A DNA stretch of 64,000 nucleotides from Acidobacteriota bacterium. Lineage in GTDB: Bacteria; Acidobacteriota; Terriglobia; Acidiferrales; UBA7541. Each line of letters opens with the position of its first letter. Positions within the stretch are counted from its first letter, which is position 1. This document shows, in pieces, positions 35,204 to 44,684 of this stretch. Position numbers and translations under genes: made by a program. Location: positions 62,001 through 126,000 of the forward strand of contig JABCZD010000009.1 in NCBI GenBank assembly GCA_013289855.1, in the 5' to 3' direction. The notes below the pieces were generated by a model. It worked only from the letters and a program-made list of their open reading frames with translations. It ran no database searches and was not told where the DNA came from.

Positions 35204-38056
35204 ATGCCGCGTAAGTTGTTGGTGATGATCTCTTGCGTCGTGGTGGCCCTGCATGTGGGGCTGGCTACGATTTTCAAAGCCTGGCCGTATACCCCGCTAT
35301 TTTCGAATGCATTGCAGATTCTGTCGAGCTTTCTGGCAATGGCGGCTTGTTTTGGCGCGCGCAAAAGGAGCCGGGGACTGGCGCATCGTTTCTGGTTGCT
35401 GGTGGGATGCGGGTTCGCGATCTGGGGCATCTCCAACTTTTTCTGGGCGTACTACGAAGTAGCGCTGCATATGGAGCCGCCGTCCGGCTCGTTGGTACGT
35501 TTCCTGTTCGATCTACAGGGCGCCTTTTTTGCGATGGCGTTGCTGCTGGAAGAGAACGAAAACTCCACCTACGCGCTGCTGGAATCGATCGCCGATTTTA
35601 CACAGATGGTGATCGTGTTTACGCTGGTGTACGTCGGGCTGTATTACATCCCATCGTTGCAACTGGACTCGCATCAGGCGCTGCGGCTTGAAACGCTGGT
35701 GGAGGTGGGAGAAAACACCACATTGATCGCGCTGGCGTTGTTTCAGTGCGTGCGCACACGTCTGAAGCAAACGCGAATATTGTTTGGCGGGCTGGCCTTG
35801 TATCTGACGCTGGACATGATCGGCGCGGCAATTTCCGAGTATCACGAAAAGATTCAAGACTCGCCGACGGGCAACATTTACGATTTGTGCTGGACGGTTC
35901 CGCTGTTGCTGACCGCGATATGGGCCGCCGGTTGGCAGCCGAGCAAGGAAAGTTCGCGGAGAGCGGCGGAAAAGTCCAGGACCTTCTCACAATTGATGAT
36001 GAACAATGCGACGTACGCCTTGGCGCCGCTGATCGTACTGGTGCAGGTGGCGGAGTTGCCGGCGGGATGGCGGTTGTTTCGGTACTCGCTCTTGGCAGGG
36101 TCGATCATTTGTTATGCGGTGCGGCTGTGCATCAGTCAATTCCGGGAATCGCAAAGCGGAGAGACCGTGCGACGGCACGCTCTGGCAATGGATTCCGCGG
36201 TGGACGGCATGGGAATCGTGGGAAATGGCGGGAATTTCATTTACGCGAATGCGGCGTTCGCTCGCATGATGGGGCAAACCGGGCCGGAAGCCATCGTCGG
36301 AAAATATTGGCGAAAAATCGTTGATTCCCGTGATTCCGACACGGTGGAGGAGCAGATCCGCGACGGGTTGCGAGCCAGCGGAAAGTGGTTCGGACCGATG
36401 ACCATCCATCAGCCAGACGCCTCCGAGCTTCCCATTGAAATGGCGGTGACGTTGCTGCCGGACGGCGGCACGGTGTGCGTGAGCCGCGATATCTCGGACC
36501 GCCGCAAGGCCGAACTGGCGCGCATCAGCGCGGAGTTCAGGTATCAAACGCTGGTGGAACAGGTGGCAGCGATCAGCTACGTCGCGGAATTGGGCATCCA
36601 GGGGAAATGGCTGTACGTGAGCCCGCAGGTAGAAAATATTTTTGGATATGCCGCAGCGGAATGGCTGGTGGAGTCCGAAAACTGGATCCGGCATATTCCC
36701 CAGGAAGACCATGGAGTGATTGTGGCCGCCGAAGAGGCGTGCAGACGAGGAGCGCCGTTTCAAGCGGAATACCGGGTAGTGCGGAAAGACGGAAAAACGG
36801 TATGGGTCAGCGATACCGGGGTAGTGGTAAAAAACCAAAATAGCCGACCGTTGATGGAAGGAATTATTGTCGACATCACGGAACGGAAGCAGCATGAAAA
36901 TCAATCGCAGCAATCGCGGCGGATGGAAGCGGTGGGGCGGCTAGCAGGCGGAATTGCGCACGACTTTAATAATCTGCTGACGATCATCAAAGGCTATGCG
37001 GAGCTGGCGCTGAACCGGACGGGCTTGCCGGCGGGTGTGGTGGCGGACGTAACGCAGATTTCCGGGGCGGCAGAACGGGCGGCAGCGCTAGTGCGGCAAT
37101 TGTTAGCGTTCAGCCGCAGACAGGTGCTACAACCGAAGGCCATCGACGTGAACAGCATCGTAGTTGGGCTGGATAAATTGCTGCGGCGGTTGATCGACGA
37201 AAATATCGAGATGCGGACGATATGCGGGGAAAACCTGGGCACGGTGAAAGCCGATCCGGCGCAGATCGAACAGGTGGTAATGAATTTGGTGGTCAACGCG
37301 CGCGATGCGATGCCGCGCGGCGGAACGCTGACGGTGGAGACGACTACGGTGGACCTGGATGCTGGTTATGCGGACGAGCACGTGACGGTGAAGCCCGGAA
37401 AGTACGTGATGTTAGCCGTTTCCGACACAGGCGTGGGGATAGATAGCGTGGCACAGGCGCACATTTTTGAGCCGTTTTACACCACCAAGGGAGCGGGACG
37501 CGGTACCGGACTGGGCCTTTCCACGGTGTATGGAATCGTGAAGCAGAGTGGTGGCTATATCTGGGTATATAGCGAGGTTAATCAGGGCACCACATTCAAG
37601 CTATATTTGCCGTGCGTGGAAGAAACGGTATCGCGAGAAAGCGGCGCGATAAAAGATGGCGAGGTACCGCATGGCACGGAGACGATTTTATTGGTAGAGG
37701 ATGAAGACGCGGTACGCGAGCTGGCAAGAACCGTCCTGGAATCGCAGGGCTATGCGGTGGTAGAAGCCATGAGCGCGGAGGAAGCGGAAAAACTGGCCAA
37801 TGGGTGCGACAAGAAAATCGATCTACTGCTGACCGACGTGGTGATGCCGGCGATGAGCGGACGAGAACTGGCGCGGCGGATCAGCGCGCAAAGGCCGCAA
37901 ACGCGAGTGTTGTTTATGTCCGGTTATACCGATAATGTGATCGCGCAAGGTGGCGTGCTGGAAGCCGGCGTATCGTTCCTGCAAAAACCTTTCAGTCCCC
38001 GTGCGCTGGCAGCGAAGGTGCGCGAGGTGCTGGATACGCCAGTGGTTACGAACTAG
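35204..38056 (+). CDS. Hybrid histidine kinase: membrane sensor, two PAS, HisKA, HATPase, receiver
   Basis: A 950-residue hybrid sensor kinase; ATG 35204 has AGAGGAA upstream. Residues 1-310 hold about nine membrane helices (MISCVVVALHVGLATIF through YSLLAGSIICYAVRLC). Two PAS domains follow (about 320-435 and 440-560; DGMGIVGNGGNFIYANAAFA, YVSPQVENIFGYAAAEW). The phosphoacceptor is His586 in GGIAHDFNNLL, then the ATPase N box VVNARDAMPRGGTL and G boxes DTGVGID and GRGTGLGLSTVYGIV. A receiver domain ends the protein, with Asp878 in LLTDVVMPAMSG. The signal is unknown and no separate response regulator is adjacent, so output probably goes through a remote partner. Confidence 0.94.
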   Translation: MPRKLLVMISCVVVALHVGLATIFKAWPYTPLFSNALQILSSFLAMAACFGARKRSRGLAHRFWLLVGCGFAIWGISNFFWAYYEVALHMEPPSGSLVRFLFDLQGAFFAMALLLEENENSTYALLESIADFTQMVIVFTLVYVGLYYIPSLQLDSHQALRLETLVEVGENTTLIALALFQCVRTRLKQTRILFGGLALYLTLDMIGAAISEYHEKIQDSPTGNIYDLCWTVPLLLTAIWAAGWQPSKESSRRAAEKSRTFSQLMMNNATYALAPLIVLVQVAELPAGWRLFRYSLLAGSIICYAVRLCISQFRESQSGETVRRHALAMDSAVDGMGIVGNGGNFIYANAAFARMMGQTGPEAIVGKYWRKIVDSRDSDTVEEQIRDGLRASGKWFGPMTIHQPDASELPIEMAVTLLPDGGTVCVSRDISDRRKAELARISAEFRYQTLVEQVAAISYVAELGIQGKWLYVSPQVENIFGYAAAEWLVESENWIRHIPQEDHGVIVAAEEACRRGAPFQAEYRVVRKDGKTVWVSDTGVVVKNQNSRPLMEGIIVDITERKQHENQSQQSRRMEAVGRLAGGIAHDFNNLLTIIKGYAELALNRTGLPAGVVADVTQISGAAERAAALVRQLLAFSRRQVLQPKAIDVNSIVVGLDKLLRRLIDENIEMRTICGENLGTVKADPAQIEQVVMNLVVNARDAMPRGGTLTVETTTVDLDAGYADEHVTVKPGKYVMLAVSDTGVGIDSVAQAHIFEPFYTTKGAGRGTGLGLSTVYGIVKQSGGYIWVYSEVNQGTTFKLYLPCVEETVSRESGAIKDGEVPHGTETILLVEDEDAVRELARTVLESQGYAVVEAMSAEEAEKLANGCDKKIDLLLTDVVMPAMSGRELARRISAQRPQTRVLFMSGYTDNVIAQGGVLEAGVSFLQKPFSPRALAAKVREVLDTPVVTN

Positions 38057-38252
38057 CGAGATTCCTGCCGTGTGTTATCCCCGCAGATTGCTTCCCCGAT
38101 TGTTTCGTAGTAGTTTTCGCCGAAATCAGATGGCTGCACTGCGGATACACAGCGAAAGTGGGCGCTTTGACGCAAACGTCCGGGCAAGCTGGGCCGCCCT
38201 ACAACGGATTGCGCGCTCGTCGAATTGGTCAATAACGACAACAGAAAAGCGT

Positions 38253-39914
38253 TTAATTAGATGCGGATAGCTGGTGGCCGAGAGCCTGGCGCGCAACGTC
38301 GAAAGTGCCGAGGCGGCCGCTGGCAGCGTCACGAATTACAAATCTTACGCGATCGGTCCTGGGCGGCAGTGGGGTGTTGACAATAAACATGACGCGACCG
38401 TTCGTGGAATTCTCAAAATCACTTTTGGTGACGAGAATTTCCATTTCCTTCACTTTATAGGCCAGCACGGCGTCTTTTCCCGAGACTTCGGCGGTAACCA
38501 AGGTAATTTCCGCGTGCTGGTCGCCGTTGGCCTGACGATTCCAAGAAACGGTGTCGCGATCGAGGCTAACGGAAAAGCGCGCGGAGGGCGGCGGGGCGAA
38601 CAGGATCTTGCCAACGGCATCAAACTGCACGCTGGCGAACGGCAGAGGGCTGGTTACGGCGCGAGAGAGGGCAAAGTCCAATTCTTTTTTGGAGGCCCCG
38701 AAGCCTTCATCGAAGGCGTAGTAACCCTGCTGTGTGGTAGCGTCGAGTCCTGGCGGCGCGACTTGCACGCGAATCTTGCGGAATTTCCCATCGAAGTCGG
38801 TGTTTTTCGGATAGTAGGCCAGGGTGTAGTAGGTTGCGCCACTAGTTACGGCGTTGGCGATGGCCACGTCGATGTCGTTGCGCAGGCGATAGATTTTGCC
38901 ACCGGTGGCGGGCGCCAGGCCCTCAAAGATGAGTTCTGAAGGCGTGTTGGCGGCGCTTTGCGAGACGACGGTTGAGCCGAGACTCGCGACGAAGTCTTCA
39001 TCCGCGACCGGCAAACCTTTTGGATCGATGGTGTACATAGTAGTTCGCGTCTCCTGGAGCCAGTTCGCGGTGTAGCGCACGTAGCTGAGGAAACGCTCGC
39101 GGTCGACAAGGGCCACATTGTACGAGGAAAGAATCGGGAATCCGGTACCGACCCAGATGACGTTTTTGCGGCTTGCTCGGTCGGCGCTGGAGAGAGCAAT
39201 TTCGTCGAGCGCGAGGAGCGAGGTAAGCATGAGGTCGGCGGAGCCTTGCGTCCCGCCAGTGTTCGAGTGCGAGGGCAACTCCAAATCTATTTTCTTAGTT
39301 TTTTCAACGAGGAGCGCGGTATTTTGCGTGGGACCGGCAATTTTTTGCAGGTGTCTCTTGGTCAAGACCATCACGGCGGTGGGGTCTGGAAGCGTGGCGG
39401 GCTGCTTGCTTAGAAACTTGAGCAGCATTTGCCATGCGAAGGACATATCTTCAGACGTGGTATTCAATTCGTCCAATACGATGATGGTTTCCGGACGACC
39501 GGACTCGCCGTGCTTTGCCCCAAGAGAGCCGAGGCCCGGGTCGTCGTTGCTTTGGGGATTGGCGGAGCCCGCATTGAAGTGGGAGGCGGGAGTTTCAAAA
39601 TTAGCGATTCTCTGCGGCTGGCCGTCTTCGAGGACGGTGAAGTCATCCTTGTGCAGACCCGTGACGGGATTTCCGGCGCGATCGGTAACCACTACATCTA
39701 GCATCACGAGGCGGGAGTGGCTGCGCAGCGTTGGCTCTTCCTGTTCGGGCGGAACTCGCCTTGACCTTTGCGCTTTCGCAGGAAGTAGCAGCGCTCCGCC
39801 GAGCACGACGGAAGCGACGACGATGAAGGTCGCAAGGATGGCGACAGACGAGAACGGTGCGCGACGCTTGCGTTCTGCAACGTCGTGGGATATGGAGCGG
39901 ATGAACGAGACCAT
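38253..39914 (-). CDS. Secreted VWFA-related domain protein
   Basis: A 553-residue protein of the VWFA-related family that is expanded in Acidobacteria. An N-terminal membrane/signal segment (VAILATFIVVASVVLGGALL) is followed by a beta domain (LVMLDVVVTDRAGNPVTGLH, then DDFTVLEDGQPQRI) and a von Willebrand A-like fold (ETIIVLDELNTTSED, KNVIWVGTGFPI, TMYTIDPKGL). The metal-site motif is only partly kept (DELNT in place of DxSxS). A C-terminal beta domain (YYTLAYYPKNTDFDGKFRKI) completes it. GAGAGG precedes the ATG. The function is unknown; protein binding at the cell surface is usual for the fold. Confidence 0.85.
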   Translation of the reverse strand: MVSFIRSISHDVAERKRRAPFSSVAILATFIVVASVVLGGALLLPAKAQRSRRVPPEQEEPTLRSHSRLVMLDVVVTDRAGNPVTGLHKDDFTVLEDGQPQRIANFETPASHFNAGSANPQSNDDPGLGSLGAKHGESGRPETIIVLDELNTTSEDMSFAWQMLLKFLSKQPATLPDPTAVMVLTKRHLQKIAGPTQNTALLVEKTKKIDLELPSHSNTGGTQGSADLMLTSLLALDEIALSSADRASRKNVIWVGTGFPILSSYNVALVDRERFLSYVRYTANWLQETRTTMYTIDPKGLPVADEDFVASLGSTVVSQSAANTPSELIFEGLAPATGGKIYRLRNDIDVAIANAVTSGATYYTLAYYPKNTDFDGKFRKIRVQVAPPGLDATTQQGYYAFDEGFGASKKELDFALSRAVTSPLPFASVQFDAVGKILFAPPPSARFSVSLDRDTVSWNRQANGDQHAEITLVTAEVSGKDAVLAYKVKEMEILVTKSDFENSTNGRVMFIVNTPLPPRTDRVRFVIRDAASGRLGTFDVARQALGHQLSASN

Positions 39915-40070
39915 TGTTGTACCTCTCGAGCGCTACCCCGGTTGAACCCTTGAGGTGAATTCTACGACGACTTGGGTGACGTCACTTACTTTTAGTTCAA
40001 GCACCTAACTTCCATGACTTTCATAACTTGGGACGATACACAATCTTCCAAGGGGTACAGCAGATTTCAT

Positions 40071-41621
40071 TCAGGGCTTCGGGTCGGCCGCCGAAGGCTG
40101 CGCGTCTTTGGGTTTGCCAATGGAGGAAAGCGTTTCAATGTTGAACCTCTTGTAGTCCGAATATTTGGTCACTTCGTTGACCTTGAGGCCTTTGACCAAG
40201 AGGACGCGGACGCCGACGTGCGCTTCGAGGTAGGTAGGCAACCATACTTCATCGTTGATGAATTGCTGTTCCATGACAAAGCTGGTGCCTTTCTGGAGGT
40301 TGGCGACCAGCCCACCTGCAAACTTCATGTCGCCGACGAAATAGGCTTCGAGGCGGGCTACATCGTGGGCCTTTTCGTCGATCCAGACCACTCCAGCCAG
40401 CTTCTGCACTACCTTTTCCTCGAGCTTATGGGCCTTGAAATCGGGGTTGGGCTCGAAGTCAAAGACCAAGACATCCTGACCGCGAAATCTTTCTCTGCGA
40501 GGATTCACAAACTGGGAAACGCGGAGGAATATTTCGATGCCCGGATCTTCGGAATCGGAGTCTTTGCCCTCTTCTTTCTGTTTTTCTTCCTTGGCGTCTT
40601 TTTTGGCCTGCCTCTTTTGGATCTCCTGGATTTCTTTTTGCGTCTTTTCGTTTTCTTTCTGCTGCTCGTCCGCGCTGAGCGGCTTGCCGTCTTTTTTCAC
40701 CAGCGTGGAGATTTCGTCTCCATCAAGGTAGAAGAAGGTGTATTCCTTCACTTCGCGTTTTTTTACGCGGCCGTCGTTTTCGTATTCGGTTTCGTCGTCG
40801 ACACGGGTTCCGGCATAGTTCTCTTTAATTTTGTCGATGGCTTTCTGGTGGTCGTCAATCTCCTTGAAGAGCGCTTTGAGGTCGGGGAGCTGGACCTGGG
40901 ATTTTCTTGGGAAGTCGAACACGCGTTCGCCGACTGTGCCGTTGACGGAGGCGCGCGTCAACGTGATGTTGTAAACAGCGTTGCCGCGATGTAATTCGAT
41001 AGCGTGCGGAAGTTGCACGCCATTTTCGGCGCGGTAGTCGGAATAGATGCGCTCTTCGGTTAGGCCATCGAGCGGCGCGGATTCTTTGACGAGGAGGTGA
41101 CACTGGACATCGAAAAATAGCTCACGCTTCAAACCGGTGACGGTGGTCAGTTCCACTTGTAAACTATCTTTGCCGCGTACTTCGGCATGGCCAATGTACG
41201 CCGCTGCGATTTTGGCTTTCTTCAGGTCCAGCAGCCGCGAGTTGTAAAACTGCGATGCGGCTTCAAGTTGGGCGCTGGAATCGCCAAGAAGCGTGGAAGC
41301 TTCTCCGCCAGAATCCTGGTGCCAAGCGGATTTGCCGTTGTAAGCCTCGATGACGGGCTTGCTGTCGACGATGAGCTCGGAATAGTAGTGATTCGGGGCT
41401 TTCAGATAGAAGGTGAAGGTGCCCGGGACGCCTTCCGGGGCCGGAAACGTGCCTTCGAGAGAGATGGTTTGTATTTTGCTTAGAGTCTTGCGGCCACCTG
41501 CGGCTTTGAGGTATTGGCTGATGATTTTTTCTGGGTCTTGCGCGTGAGAGGCGGCGCAGAAAAGGAAGCCTAAGGACAAGACCATTAGAGGGATGCGGGT
41601 GATGTTGGGACGGGTGTGCAT
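40071..41621 (-). CDS. Exported LolA-like protein with charged coiled-coil insert
   Basis: A 516-residue periplasmic protein with a signal peptide (LMVLSLGFLFCAASHA). Two half-barrel LolA/outer-membrane-lipoprotein-sorting-like domains are visible: DPEKIISQYLKAAGGRKTLS to DFPRKSQVQLPDL, and RGQDVLVFDFEPNPDFKAHK to the C-terminus. Between them lies a long, very charged helix (about 310-365, with repeated Lys, Glu and Gln) predicted as a coiled coil. Lipid or lipoprotein carriage is suggested by the fold only. It is in line with the amidohydrolase trio upstream but 134 bases away, with a dispersed repeat in the gap. Confidence 0.72.
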   Translation of the reverse strand: MHTRPNITRIPLMVLSLGFLFCAASHAQDPEKIISQYLKAAGGRKTLSKIQTISLEGTFPAPEGVPGTFTFYLKAPNHYYSELIVDSKPVIEAYNGKSAWHQDSGGEASTLLGDSSAQLEAASQFYNSRLLDLKKAKIAAAYIGHAEVRGKDSLQVELTTVTGLKRELFFDVQCHLLVKESAPLDGLTEERIYSDYRAENGVQLPHAIELHRGNAVYNITLTRASVNGTVGERVFDFPRKSQVQLPDLKALFKEIDDHQKAIDKIKENYAGTRVDDETEYENDGRVKKREVKEYTFFYLDGDEISTLVKKDGKPLSADEQQKENEKTQKEIQEIQKRQAKKDAKEEKQKEEGKDSDSEDPGIEIFLRVSQFVNPRRERFRGQDVLVFDFEPNPDFKAHKLEEKVVQKLAGVVWIDEKAHDVARLEAYFVGDMKFAGGLVANLQKGTSFVMEQQFINDEVWLPTYLEAHVGVRVLLVKGLKVNEVTKYSDYKRFNIETLSSIGKPKDAQPSAADPKP

Positions 41622-41669
41622 TTGCGCCTGCCTTATAAACGCAGGATGGCGCGAAAAGTTTCATGTGCA

Positions 41670-41712
41670 GGAAAGAGCCGCAGGGCTCAAAACCAAGCGC
41701 CCTGCGCTACAG
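41670..41712. repeat. 43-nt copy of the dispersed repeat seen at 22793-22834 (reversed)
   Basis: Its reverse complement matches 22793-22834 with one inserted A and one T/C change. It lies between the third amidohydrolase and the LolA-like gene. The far half of the element seen at 22835-22904 is absent here. Confidence 0.7.
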
Positions 41713-41754
41713 ATTTTCTGCGCGAGTAAGAGATACATCCGTCTTCGAAGGGTC

Positions 41755-43134
41755 CTACTTGCCCTTCGGGCGGTTCTTGTATTTTTCGTAGAGGCGAAGC
41801 TGCTTGTTGTCCGTGGAGGTTAACTGACCGCGAATGAAGAGATAGCGGATGTCGGTAGTTAATTCCAGAGGGTCGCCATTGGTGACGATGAGGTTCGCGG
41901 CTTTGCCAAGTTCCAGCGTGCCGAACTGATCGCCAAGGCCAAAGATTTGCGCGGGATAGATGGTGACAGCCTTGAGAGCTTCATCGTATGGGAGACCATA
42001 GGCAACGGCGTTGGCGGCGTTTTGGCCAAGGCGGCGGGCGAAGGAGTTATCGAAGCTGGCGAAGGCGAACTTGACGCCCGCGGCGGCAAGCTCGGCGGGT
42101 TGCGTAAGCGGACGATCATACGGATCGTCTCGTTCGCTGGGTTCCGTGAGCACCGGGCGCAGAATGACCGGAACATTTTTCGAACGGAGCAAGTCCTTGA
42201 CCTTGTAAGCTTCCGCACCGCCAGCGAGGATCATCTTGAGTTTTTGTTTGTCGCAGAATTCGACGGCGTTGCGAATATCGCGGGCTTGATCGGCAAACAC
42301 TAGAACGGGTAGCTGACCACGCACGACCGGGACCAGCGCCGCGAGTCGCACGTCGGCGTTGTAGTCAGCCGGGCCGGCATGCCCTAGAGCTTGCGCGTAG
42401 TGGCGCGCGCGTTCGAGCCAATCAGCAAGTTCGTTGACGTGCTTGTCGTATTCCGTCTTGGCTTCACTGTACGGCTTTTCTTTGACGGAGAAAGTAGTGA
42501 AATCGAAAGAGCGCGTTTCGATGGAAGGCCAATTGATGACCATCGCGGCGCTCTTTTTGATAAGCATTTCGTTGATGGTCCAGCCGGAGAGATTGATGGC
42601 CGAGGCCTGACCGCCGAGAAGGCCTGACGAGCCGAAAGAGTCCATGCCGCCGCTGGCGGGGACAGCGAGAACTTCGGTGATGCCCGCGGCGCGAGTAACC
42701 GTGATGTGTTCGCTGGACGGCAGAATTGCGGTGGCGGCGATGACGTCGGGATTGAAGTCGCCGGTCTCGGTTTCGTCCACGGTGGCGTTGACAGCGCCAA
42801 TTTCGCGCAAACCCATCTGCGTGATGGAGTCGAACAGACCCGGATAGATTTGCAGGCCATGGCCGTCGATGACCTGCGCATCAGAGGGGATTTGGATACC
42901 AGCCCCAACGGCGAAAATCTTGCCATCGCGGATCACCACGGTGCCATCTTCAATCGGTGCGCCGGCGAGCGTGAATACCTTCGCGTGGGTAATGGCGTAT
43001 GCGGCGGGAGGCGTTGCCGCTCCCGCTCCGGTTGGTTGCGGCGATTGCTGCGATTGCACTGCGGCGGTGAACAGCAAGACGCAGAACAAAGAGCAAACGA
43101 TTCCTGCGCGGATAATTCCTAGAACGCGGTTCAC
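41755..43134 (-). CDS. Exported amidohydrolase homologue lacking metal ligands (third of three)
   Basis: A 459-residue exported protein (signal IVCSLFCVLLFTAAVQS) of the imidazolonepropionase-like amidohydrolase family. The N- and C-terminal beta strands are typical (AKVFTLAGAPIEDGTVVIRD, GKAANLIVTNGDPLEL), but the strand that should carry HxH reads IYPGLFDSITQMGL, and the later His and Asp positions are also missing (AGGAEAY, FASFDNSF). It is unlikely to be an active metal hydrolase. Its GTG start overlaps the TGA of the gene before it by three bases, which implies coupled translation and a joint function with the active middle protein. Confidence 0.85.
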   Translation of the reverse strand: MNRVLGIIRAGIVCSLFCVLLFTAAVQSQQSPQPTGAGAATPPAAYAITHAKVFTLAGAPIEDGTVVIRDGKIFAVGAGIQIPSDAQVIDGHGLQIYPGLFDSITQMGLREIGAVNATVDETETGDFNPDVIAATAILPSSEHITVTRAAGITEVLAVPASGGMDSFGSSGLLGGQASAINLSGWTINEMLIKKSAAMVINWPSIETRSFDFTTFSVKEKPYSEAKTEYDKHVNELADWLERARHYAQALGHAGPADYNADVRLAALVPVVRGQLPVLVFADQARDIRNAVEFCDKQKLKMILAGGAEAYKVKDLLRSKNVPVILRPVLTEPSERDDPYDRPLTQPAELAAAGVKFAFASFDNSFARRLGQNAANAVAYGLPYDEALKAVTIYPAQIFGLGDQFGTLELGKAANLIVTNGDPLELTTDIRYLFIRGQLTSTDNKQLRLYEKYKNRPKGK

Positions 43135-44684
43135 AGCCCACCTCCGGCAACTGCGGCGGCTTGCGGCGGTTTGGGTTTGTCAGGTGCGGAGTCCGTCGGT
43201 TTTTTGTCCTCAGGCTTCTGAGCATCGGGTGACGGAGCGGGCGTTTTCGCGGCGTCCGGCTTGCTCGCGCCGGGTTTGGCTGCGTCCGATTTGTCCGCCG
43301 GTTTCTTGCCGATTTCAACCGTGGCGTCGGGCTTTTTCTCACCAGCCTTCTTTCCTTTCTCGAGCAAGGCCTTTTTCTCTTTTTCCAGATCGGCACGGCC
43401 GGCGATATCGCGCTGGCGGTCAAAATACACGCGACCGTCGATGAGCGTTTTTTGCACCACGGCGTAGGCGCTCAACGGGTCATGGTTGTAAATCACCAGG
43501 TCGGCGTCTTTGCCCGTGTCGATGGAGCCGACGCGCTGATCGATGCCCAGCTGAATCGCGGGATTAATGGTGACCATTTTGAGCGCATCGTCATGAGACA
43601 TGCCGCCATACTTTATGGATTTGGCGGCTTCCTGATTGAGATGCGTAGCCTCCTCGGCGTCGTCGGAATTGATAGAGACGAGCACACCGCGCTGCGTCAT
43701 AAGCGCCGCGTTGTAAGGAATGGCGTCGAACGCCTCCACTTTGTAAGACCACCAATCGGAAAATGTGGAAGCGCCCGCGCCCGAGGCGGCGATTTCGTCG
43801 GCAACCTTGTAGCCTTCGAGGACATGCTGCAGGGTGCGAACCTTGAAGCCGAACTCCTTGGCCACGCGGAGGAGCATCAGAATTTCGTCCTCGCGATAGC
43901 AGTGCGCGTGCACGTAGCGCTTCCCTTCCAGGACTTCGACGAGTGGCTCGAGGCGAAGATCGCGCCGCGGTGCAACGGCGGTCTTGTCACCGGCGGACAC
44001 GCGCTTGTTGTAGTCCACCCAGGTGCGCTGATAATCGCGGGCTTCGGTGAACGCGCCGCGAATGGTTTCTTCGACGCCCATGCGCGTGGCGGGATAGCGC
44101 TTCGGCTGGCCGGGAAAGCTAAAGTTGGAGCGCTTGGGATTTTCGCCGAGCGCAAATTTGATGCCGGGCAGCGCGCCTTCGAACGGCAACTTGGCAGCGG
44201 GTTGACCCCAGCGCAACTTGATGACCACGGTTTGGCCGCCGATGGAGTTGGCGGAGCCGTGAAGAATGTTGGCGCTCGTTACGCCGCCGGCCAGATCGCG
44301 ATAAATACTGATGTCGTCGGGATTCAAAACCTCCGCGATATTCGCGATGGAGGAAACGGAGATGCTGCCTTCGTTCACGCTGCCGTCAACCGCGATATGC
44401 GAATGGCAATCGACGATGCCGGGCATCACGAACTGGCCGGCGGCGTCGATCACTTGCGCATCTTTCGGCGCGTGAACGGACTGCCCGACCTCCGCAATTT
44501 TTCCGTTCTCGATGAGAATCGAGCCGTGTTCGATGGTGCCGTGAGAAACGGTGAGGATGGTGGCGTTCTGAATGACGATGGCCGCCGGTGCGGGTGGAAC
44601 ATCCGCGGGCGTCGTGGCCCTGGCGGCGAACGCGGAGGCCAGCACGAGGAATACTACGGCGAGCAATACCTGGAGCCGGCTCAT
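43131..44684 (-). CDS. Exported amidohydrolase with intact HxH motif (second of three)
   Basis: A 517-residue exported metal-dependent amidohydrolase (signal LLAVVFLVLASAFAARA). It is the only one of the three with the metal site: FVMPGIVDCHSHIAVDG, histidines in YVHAHCYRED and VRTLQHVLEGYKV, and aspartates in VSINSDDAEEATHL. The C-terminal 90 residues are a Lys/Pro/Ala-rich tail (KPADKSDAAKPGASKPDAAK) ending in a Gly run, which suggests a flexible linker or cell-wall contact. The ATG overlaps the preceding stop as ATGA, and its own stop overlaps the next GTG. The substrate is likely a small cyclic amide or peptide, but is not determined. Confidence 0.9.
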   Translation of the reverse strand: MSRLQVLLAVVFLVLASAFAARATTPADVPPAPAAIVIQNATILTVSHGTIEHGSILIENGKIAEVGQSVHAPKDAQVIDAAGQFVMPGIVDCHSHIAVDGSVNEGSISVSSIANIAEVLNPDDISIYRDLAGGVTSANILHGSANSIGGQTVVIKLRWGQPAAKLPFEGALPGIKFALGENPKRSNFSFPGQPKRYPATRMGVEETIRGAFTEARDYQRTWVDYNKRVSAGDKTAVAPRRDLRLEPLVEVLEGKRYVHAHCYREDEILMLLRVAKEFGFKVRTLQHVLEGYKVADEIAASGAGASTFSDWWSYKVEAFDAIPYNAALMTQRGVLVSINSDDAEEATHLNQEAAKSIKYGGMSHDDALKMVTINPAIQLGIDQRVGSIDTGKDADLVIYNHDPLSAYAVVQKTLIDGRVYFDRQRDIAGRADLEKEKKALLEKGKKAGEKKPDATVEIGKKPADKSDAAKPGASKPDAAKTPAPSPDAQKPEDKKPTDSAPDKPKPPQAAAVAGGGL